From JAOUJD01 sp963811265 (GTDB taxonomy: Bacteria; Pseudomonadota; Gammaproteobacteria; Burkholderiales; Burkholderiaceae_F): a stretch of 64,000 bases of DNA. Both the position numbers and the translations under genes were made by a program. Shown piece by piece: positions 8,018 to 18,358 of the stretch. Location: positions 1 through 64,000 of the forward strand of contig CAWEQS010000019.1 of assembly GCA_963811265.1 (NCBI GenBank). The letters are read 5' to 3'. Numbering within the stretch: the first letter of the stretch is position 1; each line of letters starts with the position of its first letter. The notes below the pieces were generated by a model, which did no database searches, had not been told where the DNA came from, and worked only from the letters and a program-made list of their open reading frames with translations.

Positions 8018-8935
8018 TCAGAACCGGCTGACGAAGTTGAAGCCAACCAGCGGCGCCAGGTCGAAGTCGTCCTCGCGCACGAGGTTGCCCGAAGGACCCT
8101 CCACGCGCAGCGTTCCGCCCGCGATGACGCCCCCATAGAGGTTCAGGGTCGTCGAGCGCCCCAGGTCCAGCCTCGCGCGAAGGAAGATCGGCGCCCCGGA
8201 AATCTCGCCGACACCGCTCGCGACCGGGCCGCTCTCGCTCAGGCGGTAGCGCGTCTTGCGCCAGGCCGCGCCGAGGCCCAGCGCCCAGCCGCTGTCGAAT
8301 TCGTAGTTGAGTTCAAGACCAGCCGGGCCGGTCGGTCCGGCCGCCAGCGGGTTGATCAGCCGCCAGTGGCGGTCGAATCGCCAGTTGACGATGGGGAACG
8401 GAAAGACGCTGGTCTCTTCAATGCGGTCGAAGGCTGCGACACCGAGCCCGAGCTGGTTGCCGTCCGCGAAGACCTTCACCGCCGTCATCGTCGCGCCCCA
8501 GGCCAGCGCATCGCTCGAAGAAGCGCCGTTCTCCTTGAACCAGTCGAACGACGGAGTGATGCCGAGCACCCAGCCCTCCCCCATCGTGAACGAAACCGGC
8601 ATCGACACGCCGTAGCGGTACAGCTTGCCCCAGGGCGCCACCCCGCCGAAGGCAACCGGGTTGTCGAAGGAATAGTCGAAGTAGTCGTAATTCACGGTGA
8701 GCCCGGCGCGCGCACCGCCGCCGATCTCGCGCGACGTCCCGAGTCGCACGATGACCCCGCCGACGCTTGCGTCGCCGCCCGAGGCCAGGCTCGCGTCCTC
8801 GAAGACCGGCGAGACCGATACGAACGATCTCCAGCCGGAGTCCTGGGCCCGCAGCGGTGCCGCCACGCCGAGTCCGAGAACGGTCAGCAATGCGATGGCA
8901 CAGCGTACCTCGCGCCTAGTTGAAGCCACGGTCAC
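8018..8935 (-). CDS. Exported DUF6268-like outer-membrane beta-barrel protein
   Basis: About 305 residues with a cleavable signal peptide (hydrophobic core LLTVLGLGVAAPL, then an RAQ/D cleavage region). Alternating amphipathic strands follow, and the last residue is a terminal Phe (FVSRF), the outer-membrane barrel signature. Motifs such as PFPIVNWRFDRHWRLINP and AGPTGPAGLELNYEF match DUF6268 proteins as I remember them. The start is a GTG at 8935 (another GTG lies at 8929) and the Shine-Dalgarno is weak. Substrate and function are unknown. It ends 17 bases from the convergent DUF1576-like gene. Confidence 0.7.
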   Translation of the reverse strand: MTVASTRREVRCAIALLTVLGLGVAAPLRAQDSGWRSFVSVSPVFEDASLASGGDASVGGVIVRLGTSREIGGGARAGLTVNYDYFDYSFDNPVAFGGVAPWGKLYRYGVSMPVSFTMGEGWVLGITPSFDWFKENGASSSDALAWGATMTAVKVFADGNQLGLGVAAFDRIEETSVFPFPIVNWRFDRHWRLINPLAAGPTGPAGLELNYEFDSGWALGLGAAWRKTRYRLSESGPVASGVGEISGAPIFLRARLDLGRSTTLNLYGGVIAGGTLRVEGPSGNLVREDDFDLAPLVGFNFVSRF

Positions 8936-8991
8936 CTCTCATCACGTCAAGGAATCGGGATGCGTCGGACATCGCATCTGCTGGCCGGCGA

Positions 8992-10935
8992 TCAGTTGCC
9001 GCGCGCCATCGCGTCGGCCAGCCACATGATGACGTCCGCCTGGCACAGGTTGTCGTTGCCCGGCGGCAGGTTCGCGGCGACCTGCGCGCGCAACCGGGCC
9101 CAGCCCGGCGACACCGGTGCGCCGCCTGCCGCTGGTGCCCGGTGCGCCATTGCGTGCAGCATCCGCGCGAAGGTCTCGCCGCTTCGGTCGCTGGCCGTCC
9201 TGCCGCCCGGGGGTGCCAAGCGAAACACCGTGGCGCCCTCCTTGATGGTCTCGGTGACCTGGATGTCGGCGATCGTGGTCGGTTCCACCGCCGTCGGATC
9301 CTTCGAGAGGATGACGAAGTCGGCGAGCTTGCCGACCTCGAGACTGCCCTTGGTCTGCTCCTCGAAGTGCTGGTAGGCCGGCCAGATCGTCATCGCCTTC
9401 AGGCCGGTGATCACGTCGACCCGCTGCTGCGGCCCCACGATGCGGCCCGAGCCGCGCGCGCGACGCGTGACGGTGGCGTCGAGCACGCGCATTGAATTGG
9501 GAAACGCCACGGGCGCGTCGTGGTGACTCGTGAAGATCATGCCGCGCTTGCGCGCCCAGCCGGTGGGCGAGATGTTCATGCCCACCTCGGGACCGACCGT
9601 GTGGTCGAGGTGCCAGTCGCCCCAGTAGAAGGTGTGCATCGGGAACAGCGATGGAATCACGCCGAGCGCCTTGAAGCTGTCGAGCTGGTCCTCGCGCAGG
9701 AACTGGCCGTGGATCAGCACCGGCCGCGTCGCCCTGGCCTTCGGGAAGCGAGCCTGCGCCGCGCGGTGCGAAGCGATCAGCAGATCGGAGGCGCGCTCGC
9801 CGTTGGAGTGCGTGATGATCTGGATGCCGTTTTCCGCCGCCCAGCTCACCGCGCCCATCACCTCGTCCGCGGACGCCGCGGCGTAGCCCGAGTAGCCCGG
9901 CGGGTAGTTGCCGACCGGCTTGTAGTACGGCCGGTCGCGCCAGGCGGTCAGGCCCTGCGGGCTGCCGTCGATGGTGAGCTTGGCGCCGGCGATCCGCACG
10001 CGCTGCACGTAGGAGCGGCTCGTCCCGCTCTTGATGAACTCGCGATCGATCAGCACGTCTGGATAGATCGCCACGTCGATCGGGAAAGCGCCCTCCTCGG
10101 CCACCTGGCGCAGCACCCTGGCGCTGGCGGGCGTGGCGCGCCCCTCCTGGGCGGTGGTGTAGCCAAAGCGGGCCCACAGCTTGGCGCCTTCGCGCGCGAA
10201 CACCTTCATCCCCTGTGGCCCGACCGCCGGCAACAGTTTGTAGACCGCATTGAAGAAGGCGAGCTCCTCGAGCACCCCGTCCGGCTCCTGGCTGCCGTCG
10301 CGGCGGCGGATCACGCCGCCGGCGGGGTCCTTGGTGGCCGCCGAGTAGCCGACCACCTCGATCGCCTTCGAGTTGAGCGACGCCAGATGGGACGACTGAT
10401 GCACGATCAGGATCGGGAATTCCTTCGAGACGGCGTCGAGATCGTCGCGCGTGGGATGCCGTCGCTCCTTCAGCTGCGCGTCGTCGTAGCCGAAGCCGAT
10501 CACCAGCTTCACCTGGTTCACGACCGCCTGGTTGGCGGCGATCCATTCGCGCAGCGTGCGCTGCAGGCCGGGAATGTCGGTGACCTCGCCGTCCGGCGGC
10601 GCCAGCAGGTTGGCCGACAGCGCCTGCAGGCCGCCCATCATCATGTGGCCATGGGCGTCGACGAAGCCGGGCAGCAAGGCCCGGCCCTGGAGGTCGATCA
10701 CCTGCGTCTGCGGGCCGCGCCGCTTCATCACCTCGGCGCGCGAGCCGACCGCGATGATCCGGCCGCCGGCCTCGGCGACAGCCTCCGCACGCATCGCCCT
10801 GTCGTTCATGGTGAGGATCGGACCGCCGGTCCAGATGCGGTCGGCAGTGGTCGAAGTGGACTGGCCCGACGCCGGCCGCAGCGCCAGGCCGGCGCCCGCG
10901 AAGAGACCGGCCCTGACAAAGCTCCGTCGCTTCAA
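8992..10935 (-). CDS. Tat-exported amidohydrolase (YtcJ/amidohydrolase-3 type)
   Basis: Metal-dependent amidohydrolase of about 647 residues. A twin-arginine leader (KRRSFVRAGLFAGAGLAL) opens the protein, so it probably acts in the periplasm. Family motifs follow: LLPGFVDAHGHMMMGG near residue 90, a central IHGQFL metal-ligand region, TSHHDAPVAFPN, and the C-terminal GSLEVGKLADFVILSKDP. I chose a TTG start at 10935 because GAGGAG lies eight bases upstream and the leader then begins directly with KRRSF; a more upstream TTG at 10953 would bury the ribosome site inside the gene. The substrate cannot be told from sequence. Confidence 0.85.
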   Translation of the reverse strand: MKRRSFVRAGLFAGAGLALRPASGQSTSTTADRIWTGGPILTMNDRAMRAEAVAEAGGRIIAVGSRAEVMKRRGPQTQVIDLQGRALLPGFVDAHGHMMMGGLQALSANLLAPPDGEVTDIPGLQRTLREWIAANQAVVNQVKLVIGFGYDDAQLKERRHPTRDDLDAVSKEFPILIVHQSSHLASLNSKAIEVVGYSAATKDPAGGVIRRRDGSQEPDGVLEELAFFNAVYKLLPAVGPQGMKVFAREGAKLWARFGYTTAQEGRATPASARVLRQVAEEGAFPIDVAIYPDVLIDREFIKSGTSRSYVQRVRIAGAKLTIDGSPQGLTAWRDRPYYKPVGNYPPGYSGYAAASADEVMGAVSWAAENGIQIITHSNGERASDLLIASHRAAQARFPKARATRPVLIHGQFLREDQLDSFKALGVIPSLFPMHTFYWGDWHLDHTVGPEVGMNISPTGWARKRGMIFTSHHDAPVAFPNSMRVLDATVTRRARGSGRIVGPQQRVDVITGLKAMTIWPAYQHFEEQTKGSLEVGKLADFVILSKDPTAVEPTTIADIQVTETIKEGATVFRLAPPGGRTASDRSGETFARMLHAMAHRAPAAGGAPVSPGWARLRAQVAANLPPGNDNLCQADVIMWLADAMARGN

Positions 10936-11171
10936 GATGTCATCTCCTCGCAATCAGGACCGCATGGAGCGCGCCACTGCGAGGTGCCGCGCCCGGTGGC
11001 ACCCGCCCATGTCCAATCGCATTCACCGCGCCCACCGGTGCAAGCGAACGCGCGCCCGTCCAACGGCATTCAATCACAAGTTGCCGCCGCGGGCGGCTCG
11101 ACGAGGCTCGGGGTTCGTACTAGCGAATGTTCCGGAGGAACCCTGCTTCGGATTCACCGTCAGTGAAACCC

Positions 11172-12737
<1,566 letters not shown>

Positions 12738-12768
12738 CGCGTCGTGCGCCGGCGGCGCCGGCGTCCCG

Positions 12769-12804
12769 AAAAAACAAGGCCCGCCGCACGGTGGCAGGCG
12801 GGCC
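12769..12804 (-). terminator. Rho-independent terminator after guaB
   Basis: On the minus strand a perfect 8-bp stem, GGCCCGCC with GGCGGGCC (12797-12804 and 12778-12785), and an 11-base loop are followed by TTGTTTTTT. It lies just after the guaB stop and before the guaA start, so it should separate or attenuate expression of guaA relative to guaB. Confidence 0.85.
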
Positions 12805-12828
12805 AGGAAGAAGTCTTCACGGCGACCC

Positions 12829-14293
12829 TCAGGTCTCGAGCCGGTAGTTCGGCGCCTCTTTGGTGATGCGCACGTCGTGCACGTGCGACTCGCGCATGCC
12901 GGCCGCCGTGATCTCGACGAACTGCGCTTTCGTGCGCATCTCGTCGATCGAGCCGCACCCGCAGTAGCCCATGCTCGAGCGCAGGCCGCCCACCAGCTGG
13001 TAGATGATCGCCAGCACGCTGCCCTTGTACGGCACCATGCCCTCGATGCCTTCCGGCACGAACTTGTCGACGTTGGAGTCGTTGTCCTGGAAGTAGCGCT
13101 CCGCCGAACCCTCTGTCATCGCGCCCAGGCTGCCCATGCCGCGGTAGCTCTTGTAGGAGCGGCCCTGGAACAGGATCACCTCGCCCGGAGCCTCCTCGGT
13201 GCCGGCGAACATGCCGCCCATCATCACGGCGTACGCGCCGGCGGCCAGCGCCTTGGAGACGTCGCCCGAGTAACGGATGCCGCCATCGGCGATCAGCGGA
13301 ACGCCGGTGCCGGCGAGCGCCCGCGCGACGTTGGCCACCGCCGTGATCTGCGGCACGCCGACGCCCGCGACGATGCGCGTCGTGCAGATCGAGCCGGGGC
13401 CGATGCCGACCTTGACGCCGTCGGCGCCCGCCGTCGAGCAGCGCCTTCGCCGCTTCCTCGGTCGCCACGTTGCCGCCGACCACGTCGACGCCCGGGAAGT
13501 TCTTCTTGACCCACTTGACGCGATCCAGCACGCCCTGGTGGTGGCCGTGCGCGGTGTCGACGACCAGGAGGTCGACGCCCGCCTTCACCATGCGCTCGGC
13601 GCGCTCGTCGGAATCGGGGCCGGTGCTGATCGCGCCGCCGACGCGCAGCTTGCCGAGCTCGTCCTTGGACGCGAGCGGGTGCTCGGTGGCCTTGGTGATG
13701 TCCTTGACGGTGATCAGGCCGCGCAGGATGTCGTTGTCGTCGATCACCAGCACCCGCTCCAGCCGGTGCTTGTGCATCAGTTCCTTGGCCTCTTCGAGGC
13801 TCGCGCCTTCGCGCACGGTGACGAGCCGATCCCGCGGCGTCATGATTTCGCGGATCGGCGCCTCGTAGCGCGTTTCGAACCGGAGGTCGCGGTTGGTGAC
13901 GATGCCGACGACGCGCTTGCCTTCGACGACCGGCAGGCCGGAGATCTTGTTGGACCGCTGCAGGTCGATCGCGTCGCGGACGGTCATGTCCTGCGTGATC
14001 GTGATCGGATCGCGCAGGACGCCGGCTTCATGGCGCTTGACCTTCAGCACCTCGGCGGCCTGCTTCGCGGGCGGCATGTTCTTGTGCACGATGCCGATGC
14101 CGCCTTCCTGCGCGAGGGCAATCGCCAGGCTCGCCTCGGTGACGGTATCCATCGCCGCCGACACGAGCGGGATGTTCAGTGCGATGTTCCGGGAGACTTT
14201 GGTCGTGAGCTGCGCGTCGCGAGGCAGTACCGCCGAGTAGGCGGGGACGAGCAGCACGTCATCGAAGGTCAGCGCCTTCTGAACCAACCGCAT
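12829..14293 (-). CDS. guaB: IMP dehydrogenase, broken by an apparent +1 indel
   Basis: Oxidises IMP to XMP, the step before guaA. The N-terminal part (RLVQKALTFDDVLLVPAYS, then two CBS domains with ITVKDITKATEHP) reads in one frame to about 13432. The rest (ICTTRIVAG with the catalytic Cys, then ITAVANVARAL to NYRLET) reads in another frame. The minus strand has GAC-GGC-GGG-CGC where GAC-GCG-GGC-GCC is expected, so one extra G explains it. With that base removed the product is 487 residues, the normal family length. guaB is usually essential, so a sequence error is more likely than a pseudogene. Confidence 0.93.
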
Positions 14294-14318
14294 AGTTGTC
14301 CTCATGACGCAAAAGCGG

Positions 14319-14324
14319 AGTATA
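14319..14324 (-). promoter_or_regulatory. Candidate -10 box of the guaB promoter
   Basis: TATACT on the minus strand, 25 bases upstream of the guaB ATG, close to the sigma-70 consensus. The best -35 candidates (AATTTG at 17-bp spacing, TTGGAC at 14) are poor, so only the -10 is supported. Confidence 0.4.
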
Positions 14325-14436
14325 CGGGATCGATCCGGGTCCAAATTGGCCGACAAGTGCCGCCCTCTTCCGACGAATGACGTCTTGCCCGGCCTCGGGC
14401 CGCCGTCGGACAATGGACGCTCACGGAGACCATGCC

Positions 14437-14961
14437 ATGACTCGTCGATTCCCGATCCTCGCCGCGCTCGCAGTGGCTTTCGTCGCCGGCACCTTCGCCA
14501 CCGGTGCCTCGGCGCAGTGGGCCTGGAAGGACGACAACGGCCGCCTCGTGTATTCGAACATCCCGCCGCCGCCGAGCGTCAAGCCCGCGCAGATCGTGCG
14601 CCAGCCGGGAGCGGCGCCCGAGGCCGCGCGAGCCAGCACCCCTGCCTACGGCGAAGCCGAGAAGCCCGCGGCCGCGCCGGCCGCCGCGAACGCCCCCAAG
14701 ACGTACGCCGAGCGCGACGCCGAATTCCGCAAGCGCCAGCAGGAGCGCACGGACAGCGAACGCAAGGCGCAGGAAGAGCAGCAGAAGTCCGCGCAGAAGG
14801 CCGTCGAGTGCGAGCGGTCGCGCGGTTACCTGCGAGGCCTCGAAGACGGAGCGCGCATCATGCGCACGGACGCGGCCGGCAACCGGGAATACCTCGACGA
14901 CGCGCAGCGCGCCGCCGAGATGGATCGCATGCGCAAGGCGATCCGCGAACTCTGCAGTTAA
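14437..14961 (+). CDS. Exported DUF4124-domain protein
   Basis: 174 residues with a signal peptide (FPILAALAVAFVAGTFATGASA) followed by the DUF4124 core QWAWKDDNGRLVYSNIPPPP. An Ala/Pro-rich linker and a long charged, probably coiled-coil segment (AERDAEFRKRQQERTDSE) come next, ending with two Cys residues. DUF4124 proteins are common periplasmic proteins of betaproteobacteria with no assigned activity. The ATG at 14437 has GGAGA about seven bases upstream. It diverges from guaB. Confidence 0.8.
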   Translation: MTRRFPILAALAVAFVAGTFATGASAQWAWKDDNGRLVYSNIPPPPSVKPAQIVRQPGAAPEAARASTPAYGEAEKPAAAPAAANAPKTYAERDAEFRKRQQERTDSERKAQEEQQKSAQKAVECERSRGYLRGLEDGARIMRTDAAGNREYLDDAQRAAEMDRMRKAIRELCS

Positions 14962-14976
14962 GCCGCATCAGCGCCG

Positions 14977-15273
14977 TCACGAGCGACGGCGCCTGACCTC
15001 GGCGCGGACGCGCCGCGCCTCCTTCGGGTCCACCGTCAGCGGTCGATACAGCTCGACCCGGTCGCCGTCCTCCAGGCGCTGCGTCATGGCGCAGGCCCGT
15101 CCCCAGATGCCGACGTCGGGCGCGGCCGCCGCCAACTCGGGCCGCCGGTCGAGCACGCCCGACGCGCGGATCGCGTCGGCCACCGTCGCCCCGACGGGCA
15201 GCGTCAACTCGGCGAGGTCCTCGCAGCCCGGCGCGCAGTAGACGACCGTGACGCGGAGTTCAGGCCGGGCCAT
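14977..15273 (-). CDS. RnfH/RatB-like ubiquitin-fold protein
   Basis: 98 residues starting MARPELRVTVVYC, with a beta-grasp profile and the end segment GDRVELYRPLTVDPKEARR that marks the RnfH (RatB) family. The start at 15273 gives a 14-base overlap with ratA, the usual arrangement. The molecular role is not settled in the literature I know. A longer in-frame start at 15327 would extend far into ratA and was not used. Confidence 0.88.
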   Translation of the reverse strand: MARPELRVTVVYCAPGCEDLAELTLPVGATVADAIRASGVLDRRPELAAAAPDVGIWGRACAMTQRLEDGDRVELYRPLTVDPKEARRVRAEVRRRRS

Positions 15274-15697
15274 ACAACTGCTCGGCACGCAACGCGAACG
15301 AGTCCACCATCGAGTTGGCGATGGCATCGAAGACCGGCGCCACGGCCCGGCCGAGCAGGCCGCTCGCGAATTCGTACTGAAGCGTCAACTGCACCTTGCA
15401 GGCGCCGGCGCGCAACGGCAGGAAGTCCCAGTGCCCGGTCAGCGAACGGAATGGCCCGTCGACCAGTTCGAGCCGGATCTGCTCCGGATAGCGATGCTGG
15501 TTGCGCGTGGTGAAGCGCGAACGAATGCCCTTGTAGGCGATGTCGATGCTGGCATCCACGCCGCCCTCGTGGTCGGCAACGATGCGCGAACCGGAGCACC
15601 ACGGCAGGAACTGCGGATACGACTCGACGTCCTCGACAAGGTCGAACATCTGTTCGGCGCTGTAGTGGAGGTAGACGGAGCGTTGGACGTGGGGCAT
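15260..15697 (-). CDS. ratA: RatA-like SRPBCC (START/coenzyme Q10-binding) protein
   Basis: 145 residues with the family start HVQRSVYLHYSAEQMFDLVE, the YPQFLPWC motif and the C-terminal ANSMVDSFALRAEQLYG. Members are described as ribosome-association toxins in E. coli and as Coq10-like lipid-binding proteins elsewhere; the sequence does not decide between these. It overlaps rnfH downstream and diverges from smpB, a conserved proteobacterial neighbourhood. Confidence 0.92.
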   Translation of the reverse strand: MPHVQRSVYLHYSAEQMFDLVEDVESYPQFLPWCSGSRIVADHEGGVDASIDIAYKGIRSRFTTRNQHRYPEQIRLELVDGPFRSLTGHWDFLPLRAGACKVQLTLQYEFASGLLGRAVAPVFDAIANSMVDSFALRAEQLYGPA

Positions 15698-15762
15698 GGC
15701 GGGCGACGGTCAGGCCGCACGGCCCGCCGTGCGAACTGCCCTACACTCGAATTCTATTCACT

Positions 15763-16230
15763 GTGGCAGGCAGTCCCCGCGTGGCGATCGTCCAGAACAA
15801 GAAGGCGTTTCACGATTACTCGATCGAGGAGCGCTTCGAAGCGGGCCTCGTGCTCGAAGGCTGGGAGGTCAAGTCGATCCGTGCGGGACAGGTGCAGATC
15901 GGCGAGTCGTACGTGATCGTCCGCAGCGGCGAACTGTTCCTCCTGAACGGCCACATCACGCCGCTGAAGACCGCCTCCACCCACATCAACCCGGAGCCCG
16001 ACCGCACGCGCAAGCTGCTCCTCAATGCCGCCGAGATCCGCAAGCTGATCGGCAAGGTCGAGCGCGCCGGCTATTCGCTGGTGCCGCTGGAAATGCACTA
16101 CAGCAAGGGGCGCATCAAGCTGGAGATCGGGCTGGCCAAGGGCAAGCGGCAGTTCGAGAAGCGGGCGAGCGAAGCGGACAAGGACTGGAAGCGCGAGCAG
16201 AACCGGTTGCTGAAGCATCGCAGCCGCTGA
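15763..16230 (+). CDS. smpB: SsrA-binding protein SmpB
   Basis: Partner of tmRNA in rescue of stalled ribosomes. The 155 residues include NKKAFHDYSIEERFEAGLVLEGWEVKSIR, shown here as NKKAFHDYSIEERF and GWEVKSIRAGQVQIGESY. The HITPLKTASTHINPEPDR region and a basic C-terminal tail follow. The start is GTG at 15763; a second GTG at 15781 is possible. Confidence 0.96.
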   Translation: MAGSPRVAIVQNKKAFHDYSIEERFEAGLVLEGWEVKSIRAGQVQIGESYVIVRSGELFLLNGHITPLKTASTHINPEPDRTRKLLLNAAEIRKLIGKVERAGYSLVPLEMHYSKGRIKLEIGLAKGKRQFEKRASEADKDWKREQNRLLKHRSR

Positions 16231-16247
16231 CCGCATCGAGGCAGCTG

Positions 16248-16851
16248 ATGAACTTCTGGGACAAGCAGTACTCCGCGGTCGAGGGCTACAAGTACGGCAC
16301 CCGGCCCAATGCGTTCCTGATGGCCGAGGCCCACCGGCCTGCCGCCGCACGCACGCATCCTGGTTCCCGGCGACGGCGAAGGCCGCAACGGCGCCTGGCT
16401 CGCGAGCCAGGGCCACGAAGTCCTGACGGTCGACATTTCCGAAGTCGGGGTCGCGCGGGCGCGGGCGCTGGCCGCGGAGCTCGGGGTCCGCGTCGACACC
16501 CTCGTGGCGGACCTCAAGGTCTGGACTCCGCCGGCCGGCGCGTTCGACGCGGTGGTGCTGACCTACCTGCACATGCCGCCCGCCATGCGCACGACGGTGC
16601 ATCGCAAGGTCGCCGCGGCACTGCGCCCGGGCGGCCTGCTGCTGCTCGAAGCCTTCCATCCGCGGCAGCTGGGACGCACCAGCGGCGGGCCGAAGGAAGT
16701 CGAATTGCTCTACTCCCTCGAAGACGTTCGTGCGGACTTCGCCGGCGCGCTCGACGAAGAGTCTGGCGAAGAACTCGACGTGCTGCTCGACGAAGGGCCC
16801 GGCCATCAGGGGCTGGCCGCCGTGACGCGCTACCGCGGACACGCACGCTGA
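16248..16851 (+). CDS. Small class-I SAM-dependent methyltransferase, apparent +1 indel
   Basis: The first part (MNFWDKQYSAVEGYKYGTRP to MAEAHR) is in one frame. The rest (LPPHARILVPGDGEGRNGAW, then LTVDIS, VVLTYLHMPPAMR and LEAFHPRQLGRTSGGPK) is in the next. One extra C near 16338 in CACCGGCCTGCC accounts for the break, and the repaired protein is about 200 residues. ILVPGDGEGRN is motif I and VDIS the acidic SAM-ribose motif. This resembles the tellurite-resistance-like/DUF methyltransferases often found near smpB. The methyl acceptor is unknown. Confidence 0.8.
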
Positions 16852-16899
16852 CGGCCGGCCGCGGCGCAGCCGCCCCGCGGTCCTCGTGGCACCGCGGCC

Positions 16900-17706
16900 C
16901 TAGCCGGCTCGCCGCGCCAGCGTTCCCGCGATTCTCCGCAGCAGCCACTTCGGGGTCGCGCGCGACGCGAGCGTGACTGCGAGGTTCACTGCGCCGGGCA
17001 CCGTGATCACCGCGCCGTCCATGCAGGCCCGATAGCCCGCTTCCGCGACCTCGTCGGCGTCGCCGATGAAGAAGTCCGGCAGGGTCGCGAGGCGCGCGTT
17101 CGCTTCGACGGCGCTGCTCAGCATGCGGGTGTCCGTGATGCCCGGGCACAGCGCCGTCACCGTCACGCCGCTCGCCTTCAGTTCGTCGGCGAGCGACTCG
17201 GTCAGCGACAGCACGTACGCCTTGGTCGCGGCGTAGGTCGCCAGCAGCGGGATCGGCTGGAAGGCGGCGATCGATGCGACGTTCAGCACGCGGCCGTGAC
17301 CGCGCTCCTGCATCGGCGGAAGGAAGTGCGCCAGCATGCCTGTCAGCGCGGACACGTTCAGGTCGATCAGCTCCTGGTGCCGCTCGGGCAGCATCCTCGT
17401 GAACTCGCCCTGCTGCAGCACGCCCGCGTTGTTGACCAGCACGTCGATCGCGATGTGCCGGCGCCGCAGCGCGGCCGCGAGCGCGCCGGGAGCGTTCCGC
17501 TGCGCCAGGTCGCACGGCTCGACCCGGGCGTCGACGCCGAAGTCGGCCTCGAGGGTGGCCGCGAGCGACTCGAGCTTCGCCTTGTTTCGCGCCACCAGCA
17601 CCAGGGGATGACCCTCCCGAGCAAAGCGCCTGGCCAGCGCCTCGCCGATCCCGGACGATGCACCGGTGATCAGCGCGGTTTCCTTCGGACGTCGTTTCCC
17701 TGCCAT
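16900..17706 (-). CDS. Short-chain dehydrogenase/reductase
   Basis: 268 residues with a Rossmann fold: the TGASSGIG nucleotide motif at about residues 14-21, NNAG near residue 91, and catalytic Tyr-x3-Lys in YAATKAYV. The C-terminal region (GAVNLAVTLASRATPKWLLRR) looks membrane-associated, as in DltE/YqjQ-type SDRs. The substrate is unknown. It is convergent with the methyltransferase gene (48 bases between stops) and lies 21 bases after the exonuclease gene. Confidence 0.87.
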   Translation of the reverse strand: MAGKRRPKETALITGASSGIGEALARRFAREGHPLVLVARNKAKLESLAATLEADFGVDARVEPCDLAQRNAPGALAAALRRRHIAIDVLVNNAGVLQQGEFTRMLPERHQELIDLNVSALTGMLAHFLPPMQERGHGRVLNVASIAAFQPIPLLATYAATKAYVLSLTESLADELKASGVTVTALCPGITDTRMLSSAVEANARLATLPDFFIGDADEVAEAGYRACMDGAVITVPGAVNLAVTLASRATPKWLLRRIAGTLARRAG

Positions 17707-17727
17707 CGGCTTCCTTCCGGCGGCGCG

Positions 17728-18348
17728 TCAGCTCAGCCAGCGCGCGTTGCGCGCGAGTCTCATCATCTTGCCGAAGGACGGCGCGCCCTGGCGGCGCGCT
17801 TCCGGCAGCAGGCGCGAGGCGAGCAGCGCGGTGGCGAACGCGTCGGCGGCCGCGCTGTGGCGCGAGGAAACCGGAATCCCGAATCGATTGAGCCACTCGT
17901 CCAGCGAGCGGAGGTTCAGCTTCGGGTAGAGCGCGGGCGCGAGCTCCGCCAGGTCGAGCCAGGGGTTGTCGAACGGCTGGTTGACGTAGAACTTGATGAC
18001 GCGCGCGAGGAAGCCGCGGTCGAACGGCGCGTGGAACGCGAGCAGCGGCGCGGTGCTCAGGTATTCCAGGAACATGCCGATCGCCTTGCGCGGGTCGACT
18101 CCGTTCAGCTGCGCCTCGACCCCGACTCCGTGCACGAGGATGTTCTCGCGCGAGCTCGCCGTCCCCTGGCGCACGATGATCTCGATGCTGTCGCCGGGCA
18201 ACACGTGCCCGTCCTCGTGCATCGCGACCGCGCCGATCGAGATCAGCTCGTCGCTCGCGATGTCCATGCCGCTGGTCTCGACGTCGACCACGACCCAGCG
18301 CTGGTGGACCGGGCGCTCGCGGCCGAGCAGGCGATCGAGGAGACCCAT
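17728..18348 (-). CDS. DnaQ-like 3'-5' exonuclease (DEDDh)
   Basis: 206 residues. Exo I is VVVDVETSGMD near residue 22, Exo II is LLAFHAPFDRGFL, and the Exo III/His motif is SRHSAAADA, so all catalytic acids are present. Proteins of this kind form a standard pair with a DUF294 protein, as here (10-base gap), and may act on nucleotides or RNA instead of replication. No polymerase partner is nearby. Confidence 0.88.
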   Translation of the reverse strand: MGLLDRLLGRERPVHQRWVVVDVETSGMDIASDELISIGAVAMHEDGHVLPGDSIEIIVRQGTASSRENILVHGVGVEAQLNGVDPRKAIGMFLEYLSTAPLLAFHAPFDRGFLARVIKFYVNQPFDNPWLDLAELAPALYPKLNLRSLDEWLNRFGIPVSSRHSAAADAFATALLASRLLPEARRQGAPSFGKMMRLARNARWLS

Positions 18349-18358
18349 GGCGCGCCGC

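Noticed and set aside
16248..16851. Reading the methyltransferase as two separate small genes
   Set aside because: Motif I lies exactly at the frame change and the joined protein is a normal small methyltransferase.
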